This document shows, piece by piece, positions 1 through 5,997 of a stretch of DNA of 25,381 nt. A program made the position numbers and the translations under genes. Origin of the DNA: Flavobacterium psychrophilum (GTDB lineage: Bacteria > Bacteroidota > Bacteroidia > Flavobacteriales > Flavobacteriaceae); NCBI GenBank assembly GCA_945860385.1, contig CAMAQD010000033.1, positions 1 through 25,381 of the forward strand, in the 5' to 3' direction. The notes under the pieces are model-generated. The model made no database searches, was not told the origin of the DNA, and worked only from the letters and a program-made list of their open reading frames with translations. Numbering within the stretch: position 1 is the stretch's first letter; each line of letters opens with the position of its first letter.

Positions 1-8
1 AAATTATT

Positions 9-464
9 GTGAACGCATTAAGCTACAAAACAGTATCGACAAGCAAAGCAACCGTATCCAAAGAATGGATTGTGGTAGACGCTGACGGTCATAACTTAGG
101 TCGTCTTGCATCAAAGGTCGCTATGATCCTTAGAGGTAAGTACAAGCCAAGTTATACCCCACACGTGGACTGTGGAGATAACGTAATTGTTATCAACTCA
201 GAAAAAATCAACCTTACAGGTAACAAAATGGACGAAAAAACGTACGTTCGTCACACTGGTTATCCTGGAGGACAAAGAACTTTAACTGCTAAAGTATTAC
301 AGGCAAAAAACCCTGCATTATTAGTGGAAAAAGCAGTAAAAGGAATGTTGCCTAAAAATAAATTAGGAGCAGAACTTTTCAGAAATTTAAATGTTGTTGT
401 AGGATCAGAGCACAAACAAGGCGCTCAAAAACCTAGAACTGTTAACCTAAACGATCTTAAGTAA
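9..464 (+). CDS. rplM: 50S ribosomal protein L13
   Basis: Ribosomal protein L13 (uL13) of the large subunit, an early-assembly 23S rRNA-binding protein. The 151-residue product carries the family signatures: the DADGHNLGRLAS segment near residues 24-35, LRGKYKPSYTPH at about 41-52, and HTGYPGG at about 82-88, followed by the conserved GMLPKNKLG stretch. The length matches flavobacterial L13. The start is a GTG at the very edge of the window, so upstream signals cannot be seen; the start rests on length and on the N-terminal LSYKT segment that I recall from relatives. The stop overlaps the rpsI start by one base (TAATG), the usual rplM-rpsI operon, which implies translational coupling. Confidence 0.96.
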   Translation: MNALSYKTVSTSKATVSKEWIVVDADGHNLGRLASKVAMILRGKYKPSYTPHVDCGDNVIVINSEKINLTGNKMDEKTYVRHTGYPGGQRTLTAKVLQAKNPALLVEKAVKGMLPKNKLGAELFRNLNVVVGSEHKQGAQKPRTVNLNDLK

Positions 465-850
465 TGGGAGTAATTCACAAAATCGGTAGAAGAAAATGTG
501 CTGTTGCACGTGTATATGTTTCGGAAGGAACAGGAGTTATCACTGTAAACAAAAAACCATTCGCAACTTATTTCCCAACTGCAACTTTACAATACAAAGT
601 TTTACAACCAATGTCTATGACAGAAAACGTAAGCAACTTTGATGTAAAAGTAAACGTTTACGGAGGTGGTTCAACTGGTCAGGCAGAAGCTGTAAGAATG
701 GCTTTGGCAAGAGTAATGTGTGAAGTTGGCGAAGGAAACAGAGCTATCTTGAAACCAGAAGGTTTATTAACTAGAGACCCAAGAATGGTTGAACGTAAAA
801 AATTCGGTCAGAAAAAAGCTCGTAAGAGATTCCAATTCTCTAAACGTTAA
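464..850 (+). CDS. rpsI: 30S ribosomal protein S9
   Basis: Ribosomal protein S9 (uS9), a small-subunit protein whose basic C-terminal tail reaches the P-site tRNA. The 128-residue product starts with IGRRKCAVARVYV, has the VYGGGSTGQAEAVRMALAR core at about residues 65-83, and ends in the expected basic tail (KKARKRFQFSKR). The ATG shares its A with the rplM stop codon. A weak hairpin lies just after the stop (859-881, arms GTCTTG/CAAGAC), so read-through into the rpsB leader may be partial. Confidence 0.97.
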   Translation: MGVIHKIGRRKCAVARVYVSEGTGVITVNKKPFATYFPTATLQYKVLQPMSMTENVSNFDVKVNVYGGGSTGQAEAVRMALARVMCEVGEGNRAILKPEGLLTRDPRMVERKKFGQKKARKRFQFSKR

Positions 851-858
851 TATTGCCT

Positions 859-1008
859 GTCTTGTGCAATTCGTGCAAGACTTATTGATGATTAAATTTA
901 AAAACAATGTTGTTGTTGCTCGCTGAGGCGAGAATTAGTTTAGCATCTAAATGTATTCAGCCGAGAAATCGCCATTTATACATTGCTAATCAACAGAACG
1001 TAAACTAA
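859..1008 (+). promoter_or_regulatory. Structured leader upstream of rpsB, candidate ribosomal-protein autoregulatory RNA
   Basis: The 165-base gap before rpsB has several consistent foldable elements. A hairpin with arms 859-864/876-881 comes first. Next is a perfect 5-bp stem CTCGC/GCGAG at 919-923/928-932 with a TGAG loop. An outer helix TTAGTTTA (935-942) pairs with TAAACTAA (1001-1008), ending eight bases before the ATG. Inside it, TTAGC (940-944) can pair with GCTAA (985-989), and AATGTAT (950-956) with ATACATT (978-984), across a five-base bulge. A small CGA-GAAA-TCG hairpin sits at 962-971. The outer and inner helices share bases 940-942. Function as an S2 feedback element is inference. 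Confidence 0.45.
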
Positions 1009-1015
1009 ACAAAAA

Positions 1016-1858
1016 ATGTCAAACAAAGTAGAAGTAAAAGAATTACTAGAAGCAGGTGTTCACTTCGGACACATGACTAGAAAATGGGATCCAAATATGG
1101 CTCCATACATTTATATGGAACGTAATGGAATTCACATTATCAATCTATATAAAACCGCAGCAAAAATTGAAGAAGCGAATGAAGCTTTGAAAAAAATTGC
1201 AGCATCAGGTAGAAAAATATTATTCGTAGCTACCAAAAAACAAGCAAAAGACATCGTTGCTGAAAAAGCAGCAGCTTGTAACATGCCTTACATCACTGAA
1301 AGATGGCCTGGTGGAATGTTGACTAACTTCGTAACTATCCGTAAAGCTGTTAAAAAAATGGCTACTATTGATAAAATGAAGAAAGACGGAACATTCATGA
1401 CCCTTTCTAAAAAAGAGCGTTTGCAAGTAGATCGTCTTCGTGCTAAATTAGAGAAAAACTTAGGTTCAATCGCAGATATGTCTAGACTTCCTGCAGCATT
1501 GTTCGTAGTAGATATCAAAGCTGAACACATCGCAATAAAAGAAGCTCAAAAATTAAACATTCCAGTTTTTGCAATGGTAGATACCAATTCTGACCCAAGA
1601 GAGGTAGAATATGTAATTCCTGCAAATGATGATGCTTCTAAATCAATTGATAAAATTTTATCTATTGTTACTGCAGCAATTGTTGATGGTCTTTCAAATA
1701 GAGGAACTGAAGCAGATATACAACCTGAAGCAAACACCGAAGAAGTAGTTGCCGAAGAAGTTGTGGTTGCACCAGTGGCCGAGGTAACTGAGCCAACTGC
1801 AGAAGTTGAAGTAGTTGAGCCAGCTGCAGAAGCAGAAGCTCCAGCAACTGAAGAATAA
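1016..1858 (+). CDS. rpsB: 30S ribosomal protein S2
   Basis: Ribosomal protein S2 (uS2), a late-assembly small-subunit protein on the platform side of the 30S. The 280-residue product has the family start (KELLEAGVHFGHMTRKWDPNM), the ERWPGGMLTNF motif at about residues 95-105 and the FVVDIKAEHIA motif at about 163-173. The core ends near residue 230. The last 45 or so residues are a low-complexity tail of Glu, Val, Ala and Pro (EEVVAEEVVVAPVAEV and similar) that is absent from E. coli S2. The ATG is preceded by an A-rich stretch and no Shine-Dalgarno. It pairs with tsf downstream, the usual order, but with a repeat-containing spacer. Confidence 0.97.
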   Translation: MSNKVEVKELLEAGVHFGHMTRKWDPNMAPYIYMERNGIHIINLYKTAAKIEEANEALKKIAASGRKILFVATKKQAKDIVAEKAAACNMPYITERWPGGMLTNFVTIRKAVKKMATIDKMKKDGTFMTLSKKERLQVDRLRAKLEKNLGSIADMSRLPAALFVVDIKAEHIAIKEAQKLNIPVFAMVDTNSDPREVEYVIPANDDASKSIDKILSIVTAAIVDGLSNRGTEADIQPEANTEEVVAEEVVVAPVAEVTEPTAEVEVVEPAAEAEAPATEE

Positions 1859-1864
1859 ATCAAA

Positions 1865-1975
1865 TTTTAAATTCCAAGTTTTAAATTCCAAATTCCAAAA
1901 AAATTAGTAACGTTAAGTTAGTAATTTGTTAAAATTGGAATTAAGAATTTAAAAATTGGAATTTTTACTTTTATA
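1865..1975. repeat. A+T-rich inverted repeat in the rpsB-tsf spacer
   Basis: The spacer holds repeated AAATTCCAA-type units: left arm about 1865-1900 (TTTTAAATTCCAAGTTTTAA followed by two more ATTCCAA units) and right arm about 1933-1968 with the complementary AATTGGAATT and AAAAATTGGAATTTTT. The arms can form a long imperfect hairpin. It resembles the TTCCAA/TTGGAA interspersed repeats I recall between genes in Flavobacterium; that attribution is from memory. Its position between rpsB and tsf could affect relative expression of the two. Confidence 0.6.
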
Positions 1976-1994
1976 ACATTAAACACATTATATT

Positions 1995-2819
1995 ATGGCA
2001 ACAATTACTGCTGCAGACGTTAATAAATTAAGAACAATCACAGGTGCAGGAATGATGGACTGCAAGAAAGCACTTGTAGAATCTGATGGAGATTTTGATT
2101 TAGCAATCGAAAACCTTCGTAAAAAAGGACAAAAAGTAGCTGCAAACCGTGCTGACAGAGAATCTTCTGAAGGAGCTGTTATCGCTATTGTAAGTGCAGA
2201 CAAAACTACTGGAGCTATCGTTTCTCTTAACTGTGAAACTGACTTCGTAGGTAAAAATGAATCATTCATAAAATTAGCTCAAGATTTTGCTGAAATGGCT
2301 TTGAATTTCGATACTAAAGAAGCTTTTTTAGCTGCTGACTATAACGGAATCACTATTGCTGAAAAATTAATCGAGCAAACTGGAGTTATCGGAGAAAAAA
2401 TTGAAATCCGTTCTTTCGAAAGATTAGATGGAGCTTTTATTGGTTCTTACATTCACGCCGGAAACAAAATAGCCACTTTGGTAGCCTTATCTGCAAATGT
2501 AGAAGGTGCAGACGAAGTAGCAAAAAATGTATCAATGCAAGCAGCAGCTATGGCTCCAATTGCTTTGAACGAAGCTGGTGTTGATGCAGATACTATCGCA
2601 AAAGAAATTGAAATCGCAAAAGATATTTTGCGTCAAGAGGGAAAACCAGAGGCAATGTTAGACAATATTGCTAAAGGAAAATTAGCTCGTTTCTTTAAAG
2701 ACAATACTTTGGTAAATCAAGATTATATCAAAGACAACAAATTGAGCGTTGCTGCTTATGTAAAATCTTTAGATAAAGATCTTATCGTAACAGGTTTCAA
2801 AAGAGCTGCATTAGGATAA
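1995..2819 (+). CDS. tsf: Elongation factor Ts
   Basis: EF-Ts, the nucleotide exchange factor that removes GDP from EF-Tu. The 274-residue product begins with the UBA-like N-terminal domain (VNKLRTITGAGMMDCKKAL at about residues 9-27) and has the EF-Tu-contacting TDFVGKN motif at 82-88, then two core subdomains ending with the conserved QDYIKD and VAAYVK segments. Length is normal for the family. The ATG follows an A+T-rich leader without Shine-Dalgarno. A strong terminator follows 22 bases after the stop, closing the translation cluster. Confidence 0.97.
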   Translation: MATITAADVNKLRTITGAGMMDCKKALVESDGDFDLAIENLRKKGQKVAANRADRESSEGAVIAIVSADKTTGAIVSLNCETDFVGKNESFIKLAQDFAEMALNFDTKEAFLAADYNGITIAEKLIEQTGVIGEKIEIRSFERLDGAFIGSYIHAGNKIATLVALSANVEGADEVAKNVSMQAAAMAPIALNEAGVDADTIAKEIEIAKDILRQEGKPEAMLDNIAKGKLARFFKDNTLVNQDYIKDNKLSVAAYVKSLDKDLIVTGFKRAALG

Positions 2820-2840
2820 TTATAATTCATATTTCAACTC

Positions 2841-2877
2841 AAAAAGGGAGGCTTGTTCATTCAAACCTCCCTTTTTA
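2841..2877 (+). terminator. Rho-independent terminator after tsf
   Basis: Stem AAAGGGAGG(C)TTG pairing with CAA(A)CCTCCCTTT around a TTCATT loop, one mismatch, followed by TTTTT. It ends the ribosomal-protein/tsf transcript. Confidence 0.9.
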
Positions 2878-3039
2878 ATTTATAAAATCCTGTTTTTTTT
2901 AATTTTTAATTCAATTAACAATTGCGAAAGGTAGAAATTGCGCAGAAAGATTAAATATTTTTTCAAAAAAACTAATGAAATCCTTTATTATAAATCTAAA
3001 ATAAATTATACCAATTTAAAAATAGTTAAATGTAATACA

Positions 3040-3076
3040 AGTTACACTTCGTAACTCAAATGTTTCTTTATCTTTG
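3040..3076 (+). promoter_or_regulatory. Promoter of thioredoxin gene with overlapping palindrome
   Basis: A Bacteroidota -7 element TATCTTTG lies at 3069-3076, 36 bases before the thioredoxin ATG. The expected -33 region is occupied by a perfect inverted repeat AGTTAC-N5-GTAACT at 3040-3056 rather than by a clear TTG box. The palindrome is a plausible operator; no regulator can be named. Confidence 0.5.
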
Positions 3077-3112
3077 TATTGCAAAAATAAATAATTTTAA
3101 AAAACAAAAAAT

Positions 3113-3430
3113 ATGGCATTAGCAATAACAGACGCTACTTTTGAAGAAGTAGTTTTAAAATCAACTAAACCAGTGATGGTAGATTTTTGGGCAGCTTGGT
3201 GTGGACCTTGTAGAATGGTTGGACCAATCATTGATCAACTTGGAGAAGAATATGAAGGAAAAGTAATCGTAGGTAAGGTAGATGTTGATGCTAATCAAGA
3301 ATTTGCTGCAAAATACGGTGTTAGAAATATTCCAACAGTATTAGTATTCCACAACGGAGAAGTGGTAGGAAAACAAGTAGGAGTTGCTCCAAAACAAACT
3401 TACGCTGATAGTTTAGACGCTTTGTTGTAA
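3113..3430 (+). CDS. trxA: Thioredoxin
   Basis: Cytosolic thioredoxin, a disulfide reductase that supplies electrons to ribonucleotide reductase and other thiol enzymes. The 105-residue single-domain product has the canonical active site WCGPC at residues 29-33, with the redox cysteines at 30 and 33, the DFWAAW strand before it, the VDVDAN strand at about 62-67, and the cis-proline in NIPTVL at about 77-82. There is no signal peptide. It has its own promoter and a terminator hairpin 55 bases after the stop, so it is probably monocistronic. Confidence 0.96.
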   Translation: MALAITDATFEEVVLKSTKPVMVDFWAAWCGPCRMVGPIIDQLGEEYEGKVIVGKVDVDANQEFAAKYGVRNIPTVLVFHNGEVVGKQVGVAPKQTYADSLDALL

Positions 3431-3485
3431 ACTTTAAATGGGCTTTGCGAGTTCCGATTGGAACGAACTACTCAATATTTTAAAG

Positions 3486-3513
3486 AAAGGTTTGGCGAAA
3501 GTCAAGCCTTTTC
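3486..3513 (+). terminator. Terminator after thioredoxin gene
   Basis: An 11-bp stem, AAAGGTTTGGC with GTCAAGCCTTT including two G-T wobbles, closed by a GAAA tetraloop and followed by TTCT. A smaller perfect hairpin GTTCC-GATT-GGAAC lies upstream at 3451-3464. Confidence 0.7.
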
Positions 3514-3566
3514 TATGTATAATCTATTAATTTTTAATTCGTTCAATCTTTTAATACATTTGAAGA

Positions 3567-4493
3567 ATGAAGATCGAATCTCAAATAGAAAAAATTTCCA
3601 GTTTCCAACATCTGGAATTGTTGGCCAACCAAATTGTGGAAGGTTTTATTTCTGGAATGCACAAAAGCCCATTTCATGGTTTTTCAGCAGAATTTGCCGA
3701 GCACAAAGTCTATAATGTGGGCGAAAGTACCAAACATATCGATTGGAAATTGTTTGCCAAAACCGATAGATTGTACACCAAAAAATTCGAAGAAGATACC
3801 AATTTGCGTTGCCACATTATCATCGATAATTCTTCATCAATGCATTATCCAAAGTTGGAAGACAAAGAGAAATTTTACCAAAACAAAATTGGATTTTCGG
3901 TTTTAGCTTCGGCAGTGTTGATGAATATTCTAAAGAAACAACGAGATGCAGTGGGTTTAAGCGTGTTTTCGGACACCTATGAGTATTATTCGCCCGAAAA
4001 AGGAAGTGATCGTCATCACCGAATGATTTTGAACGCTCTTGAGAATCTTTTAAAGAAGCCTAAAGTTCAAAAAACTACCGACACCATAAAATTTTTACAT
4101 CAAATAGCAGAGAAAATTCATCGACGTTCGATGATTATTCTTTTTACAGATATGTTTCAATCGGGCAATGAAGAAGCGCTCTTTACTGCTTTGCAGCATT
4201 TAAAACACAACAAACACAAAGTGGTGTTGTTTCACGTAATCGACACTAAAACGGAATTGAATTTTGACTTTGATAATGCTCCCAGAAAATTTATTGATCT
4301 AGAAACCGGCGATGAGGTAACTATTTTTGCCGATAATGTGAAGGATGAATATGAAAAAGGGGTTAATAGTTACTTCAAAAAACTAGCCCTAACCTGCGCT
4401 CAAAACAAAATTAAGTACATTCCTGTTGGTGTTGCCGATAGTTTCGATAAAATATTGACTACATATTTAGTTGAAAAACAAAACTTTGGATAA
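3567..4493 (+). CDS. DUF58 domain protein (vWA-like fold)
   Basis: DUF58-family protein, 308 residues. The family hallmark is the segment around residues 40-66 (AEHKVYNVGESTKHIDWKLF), followed by a vWA-like domain with a metal-ion-dependent adhesion site motif D87-N-S89-S-S91 and the later hydrophobic strand plus TDMF at about 195. DUF58 proteins usually sit beside a MoxR AAA+ ATPase and Bat/vWA membrane proteins and are thought to take part in cofactor insertion or envelope stress functions. Here no MoxR or Bat gene is adjacent, so the partner is not in the window. No membrane segments are evident. A TACATTTG box at 3555-3562 ends only four bases before the ATG, so a leaderless transcript is possible, but no -33 box is seen. 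Confidence 0.88.
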   Translation: MKIESQIEKISSFQHLELLANQIVEGFISGMHKSPFHGFSAEFAEHKVYNVGESTKHIDWKLFAKTDRLYTKKFEEDTNLRCHIIIDNSSSMHYPKLEDKEKFYQNKIGFSVLASAVLMNILKKQRDAVGLSVFSDTYEYYSPEKGSDRHHRMILNALENLLKKPKVQKTTDTIKFLHQIAEKIHRRSMIILFTDMFQSGNEEALFTALQHLKHNKHKVVLFHVIDTKTELNFDFDNAPRKFIDLETGDEVTIFADNVKDEYEKGVNSYFKKLALTCAQNKIKYIPVGVADSFDKILTTYLVEKQNFG

Positions 4494-4530
4494 TAAGTAA
4501 AAATTTTATCAAATGTTTTTCGAATAAACA

Positions 4531-4561
4531 CTTGTAGAAACAAAAATCTATAGTATATTTG
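4531..4561 (+). promoter_or_regulatory. Promoter of tRNA-Asp
   Basis: CTTG at 4531-4534, a 19-base spacer, then TATATTTG at 4554-4561: a full match to the Bacteroidota housekeeping pattern, about 18 bases before the mature tRNA. Confidence 0.75.
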
Positions 4562-4579
4562 CAACCGCAATAAAGCAGA

Positions 4580-4653
4580 GGTTTGGTAGTTCAGTTGGTT
4601 AGAATACATGCCTGTCACGCATGGGGTCGCGGGTTCGAGTCCCGTCCAGACCG
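4580..4653 (+). tRNA. tRNA-Asp (anticodon GTC)
   Basis: A 74-base cloverleaf. Acceptor stem GGTTTGG/CCAGACC (one T-G pair), anticodon stem CATGC/GCATG with loop CTGTCAC and anticodon GTC at 4614-4616, T arm with GGTTCGAGTCC, discriminator G at 4653. CCA is not encoded. An antisense ORF across it is spurious. Confidence 0.97.
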
Positions 4654-4667
4654 CTAAAATTGGGAAG

Positions 4668-4695
4668 AAGGTTTTCAGAAATGAAAACCTTTTTT
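4668..4695 (+). terminator. Terminator after tRNA-Asp
   Basis: A perfect 10-bp stem AAGGTTTTCA/TGAAAACCTT with a GAAA tetraloop (4678-4681) and a run of six T at 4690-4695. Confidence 0.92.
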
Positions 4696-4731
4696 GCCCC
4701 AATAAAGTATCTAAAATAGTTGTGTTGTTTC

Positions 4732-4754
4732 GCTACGACTTTGTAACTCGTAGC
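4732..4754. other. Perfect 7-bp inverted repeat between two terminators
   Basis: GCTACGA (4732-4738) and TCGTAGC (4748-4754) around a nine-base loop. There is no T run. It lies between the tRNA-Asp terminator and the next hairpin; role unknown. Confidence 0.4.
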
Positions 4755-4777
4755 ACGGTTTAGTAGTTAGACCAATG

Positions 4778-4812
4778 AAAAGCTTTCCACTTAATTGTGG
4801 ATAGCTTTTTTG
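4778..4812. terminator. Bidirectional terminator between tRNA-Asp and the DUF456 gene
   Basis: AAAAGCT (4778-4784) and TCCAC (4786-4790) pair with GTGGA (4797-4801) and AGCTTTT (4803-4809) around one T-T mismatch. T-rich tails are present on both strands, so it can end plus-strand transcripts and the minus-strand DUF456 gene whose stop lies at 4835. Confidence 0.8.
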
Positions 4813-4834
4813 ATTTAATGGTGTTTACTGTTTT

Positions 4835-5335
4835 TTAAAGTAGACCAGATTTATTCTCCCAAACAATCCAGAGAAACAACCCAAAATACATCATACAAAT
4901 CACAAACTTCATAAAACTACCAGCTAGGAATCCCAAAAAGGAACCCGTTGCAGCCTTAAAAGCGCGGCCGTGATCTTTGTAATCATAAATAAGTTCACCG
5001 ATAAATGCGCCAACAAAAGGACCAATAATAAAACCGAAAGGAATGGGTGCAAAAATCCCCACAATTAAGCCGATATTGGTTCCCCAAATGCCATAAGAAC
5101 TTCCTCCAAATTTTTGGGCGCCCTTGGCTGGAATGACGTAATCAAAGACCGAAATCACTATTGTAATCAAGAGTGTAATTCCAAGAATCCAATAATTTAC
5201 AGCAACAGCATTTGTAAAATAAAGCAATACCAACCCCAGCCAACTGATACTCGGTCCTGGTAAAACCGGCAAAAAACTTCCAAAAACACCGATAATCATA
5301 AACACGAAACCAATAGTCAGAAGCAGTAAATCCAT
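4835..5335 (-). CDS. DUF456 family membrane protein
   Basis: Small integral membrane protein of 166 residues, matching DUF456. Five or so hydrophobic segments: about residues 3-35 (with the conserved FLPVLPGPSISWLGL hairpin), 46-66, 87-104, 103-120 and 133-158. The Gly-rich motif around GSSYGIWGTNIGLIVG and GPFVGAFIGEL is characteristic. The biochemical function of the family is unknown. The start ATG lies 79 bases from the divergently read lipoprotein start, so the two may share an intergenic control region. Downstream is a bidirectional hairpin. Confidence 0.88.
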   Translation of the reverse strand: MDLLLLTIGFVFMIIGVFGSFLPVLPGPSISWLGLVLLYFTNAVAVNYWILGITLLITIVISVFDYVIPAKGAQKFGGSSYGIWGTNIGLIVGIFAPIPFGFIIGPFVGAFIGELIYDYKDHGRAFKAATGSFLGFLAGSFMKFVICMMYFGLFLWIVWENKSGLL

Positions 5336-5414
5336 AAATTATTTTTTAGTATTTTTGAAAATTAAAGCAGTACTTTTAAACAAAATTAAAACAGCGTTTG
5401 TTTCTTTAACGAAT

Positions 5415-5897
5415 ATGAGGAAAATAATTTTAATATTACTTTTTTTGCCACTACTTTTTAATTCCTGTCAGTACTTCGATAAGCAAGTGCCTTCAGAGCA
5501 GGAATTGCTACAAAAAGAACTCAAAGCCATCAATTGGAAAGAAGTCGATGAGTTTCCGTCGGTTGTAGATTGCGATAAAATAGAAAATAAAACACTGCGC
5601 CAACAATGCTTTTTTGAAGTGATGACCCAACTAATTCAAGAAAAATTAAGCGTCGACACCTTGTCTATTCTTTATCCTGAATTGGACACCATCGAAGTGA
5701 AAGTCACCATTTTTCCAAATGCCACGATGCAATTCGAACCCCAATTTCCCAAGGACTCTGTCGCTTATGACAAAATAAAAATCGATAGTATTCTTAAAGC
5801 TCGTTTGGTCGATTTTCCAAAAGTTAATCCAGCCATTAAACGCGGAATTCCCGTAAAAACCCAATTTATACTTCCAGTTATTCTCAAAGTAGAATAG
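5415..5897 (+). CDS. Lipoprotein with TonB-like C-terminal region
   Basis: A 160-residue protein starting at ATG 5415. This start is chosen over an in-frame ATG at 5355 because it puts a clean lipoprotein signal (MRKIILILLFLPLLFNSC) at the N-terminus, with lipobox cysteine 18. The mature part has a Cys pair (DCDKIENKTLRQQC) in the linker, then a segment VKVTIFPNATMQFEP and a C-terminal stretch PAIKRGIPVKTQFILPVI that resembles the end of the TonB C-terminal fold (Pro-Ala, Arg-Gly, then two beta strands). There is no transmembrane anchor of TonB type; lipid anchoring replaces it. A -7-like TATTTTTG lies at 5350-5357. Function unknown; the TonB relation is from pattern only. Confidence 0.75.
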   Translation: MRKIILILLFLPLLFNSCQYFDKQVPSEQELLQKELKAINWKEVDEFPSVVDCDKIENKTLRQQCFFEVMTQLIQEKLSVDTLSILYPELDTIEVKVTIFPNATMQFEPQFPKDSVAYDKIKIDSILKARLVDFPKVNPAIKRGIPVKTQFILPVILKVE

Positions 5898-5904
5898 TTT
5901 TTTT

Positions 5905-5997
5905 AGAAGCTATTTCCAGCTGTTCACTATATCTTTTTCTTTTTAAAGGAAAAAGAAAAAGGATGCTGTTTCCATCTGGGCTAGGGCTTTAGGAAAT
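5905..5997. repeat. Flavobacterium-type interspersed palindromic repeat between convergent genes
   Basis: A 93-base element between two convergent stop codons. Its centre is a perfect 12-bp inverted repeat CTTTTTCTTTTT (5933-5944)/AAAAAGAAAAAG (5950-5961) with loop AAAGG. The flanks (AGAAGCTATTTCC on the left, CTGGGCTAGGGC on the right, and ATTTCC/GGAAAT at the outer edges) match, from memory, a repeat scattered through Flavobacterium genomes. It abuts the glycosyltransferase stop at 5998 and could serve as a two-way terminator. Confidence 0.65.

Noticed and set aside
1546..1863. Minus-strand Ser/Thr/Ala-rich ORF opposite the rpsB tail
   Set aside because: It is the antisense of the low-complexity Glu/Val/Ala tail of S2, with no start context or homology.
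4400..4702. Minus-strand ORF across tRNA-Asp reading WTGLEPATPCVTGMYSNQLN
   Set aside because: This is the known false translation of the antisense strand of tRNA-Asp; the tRNA and its terminator explain the sequence.
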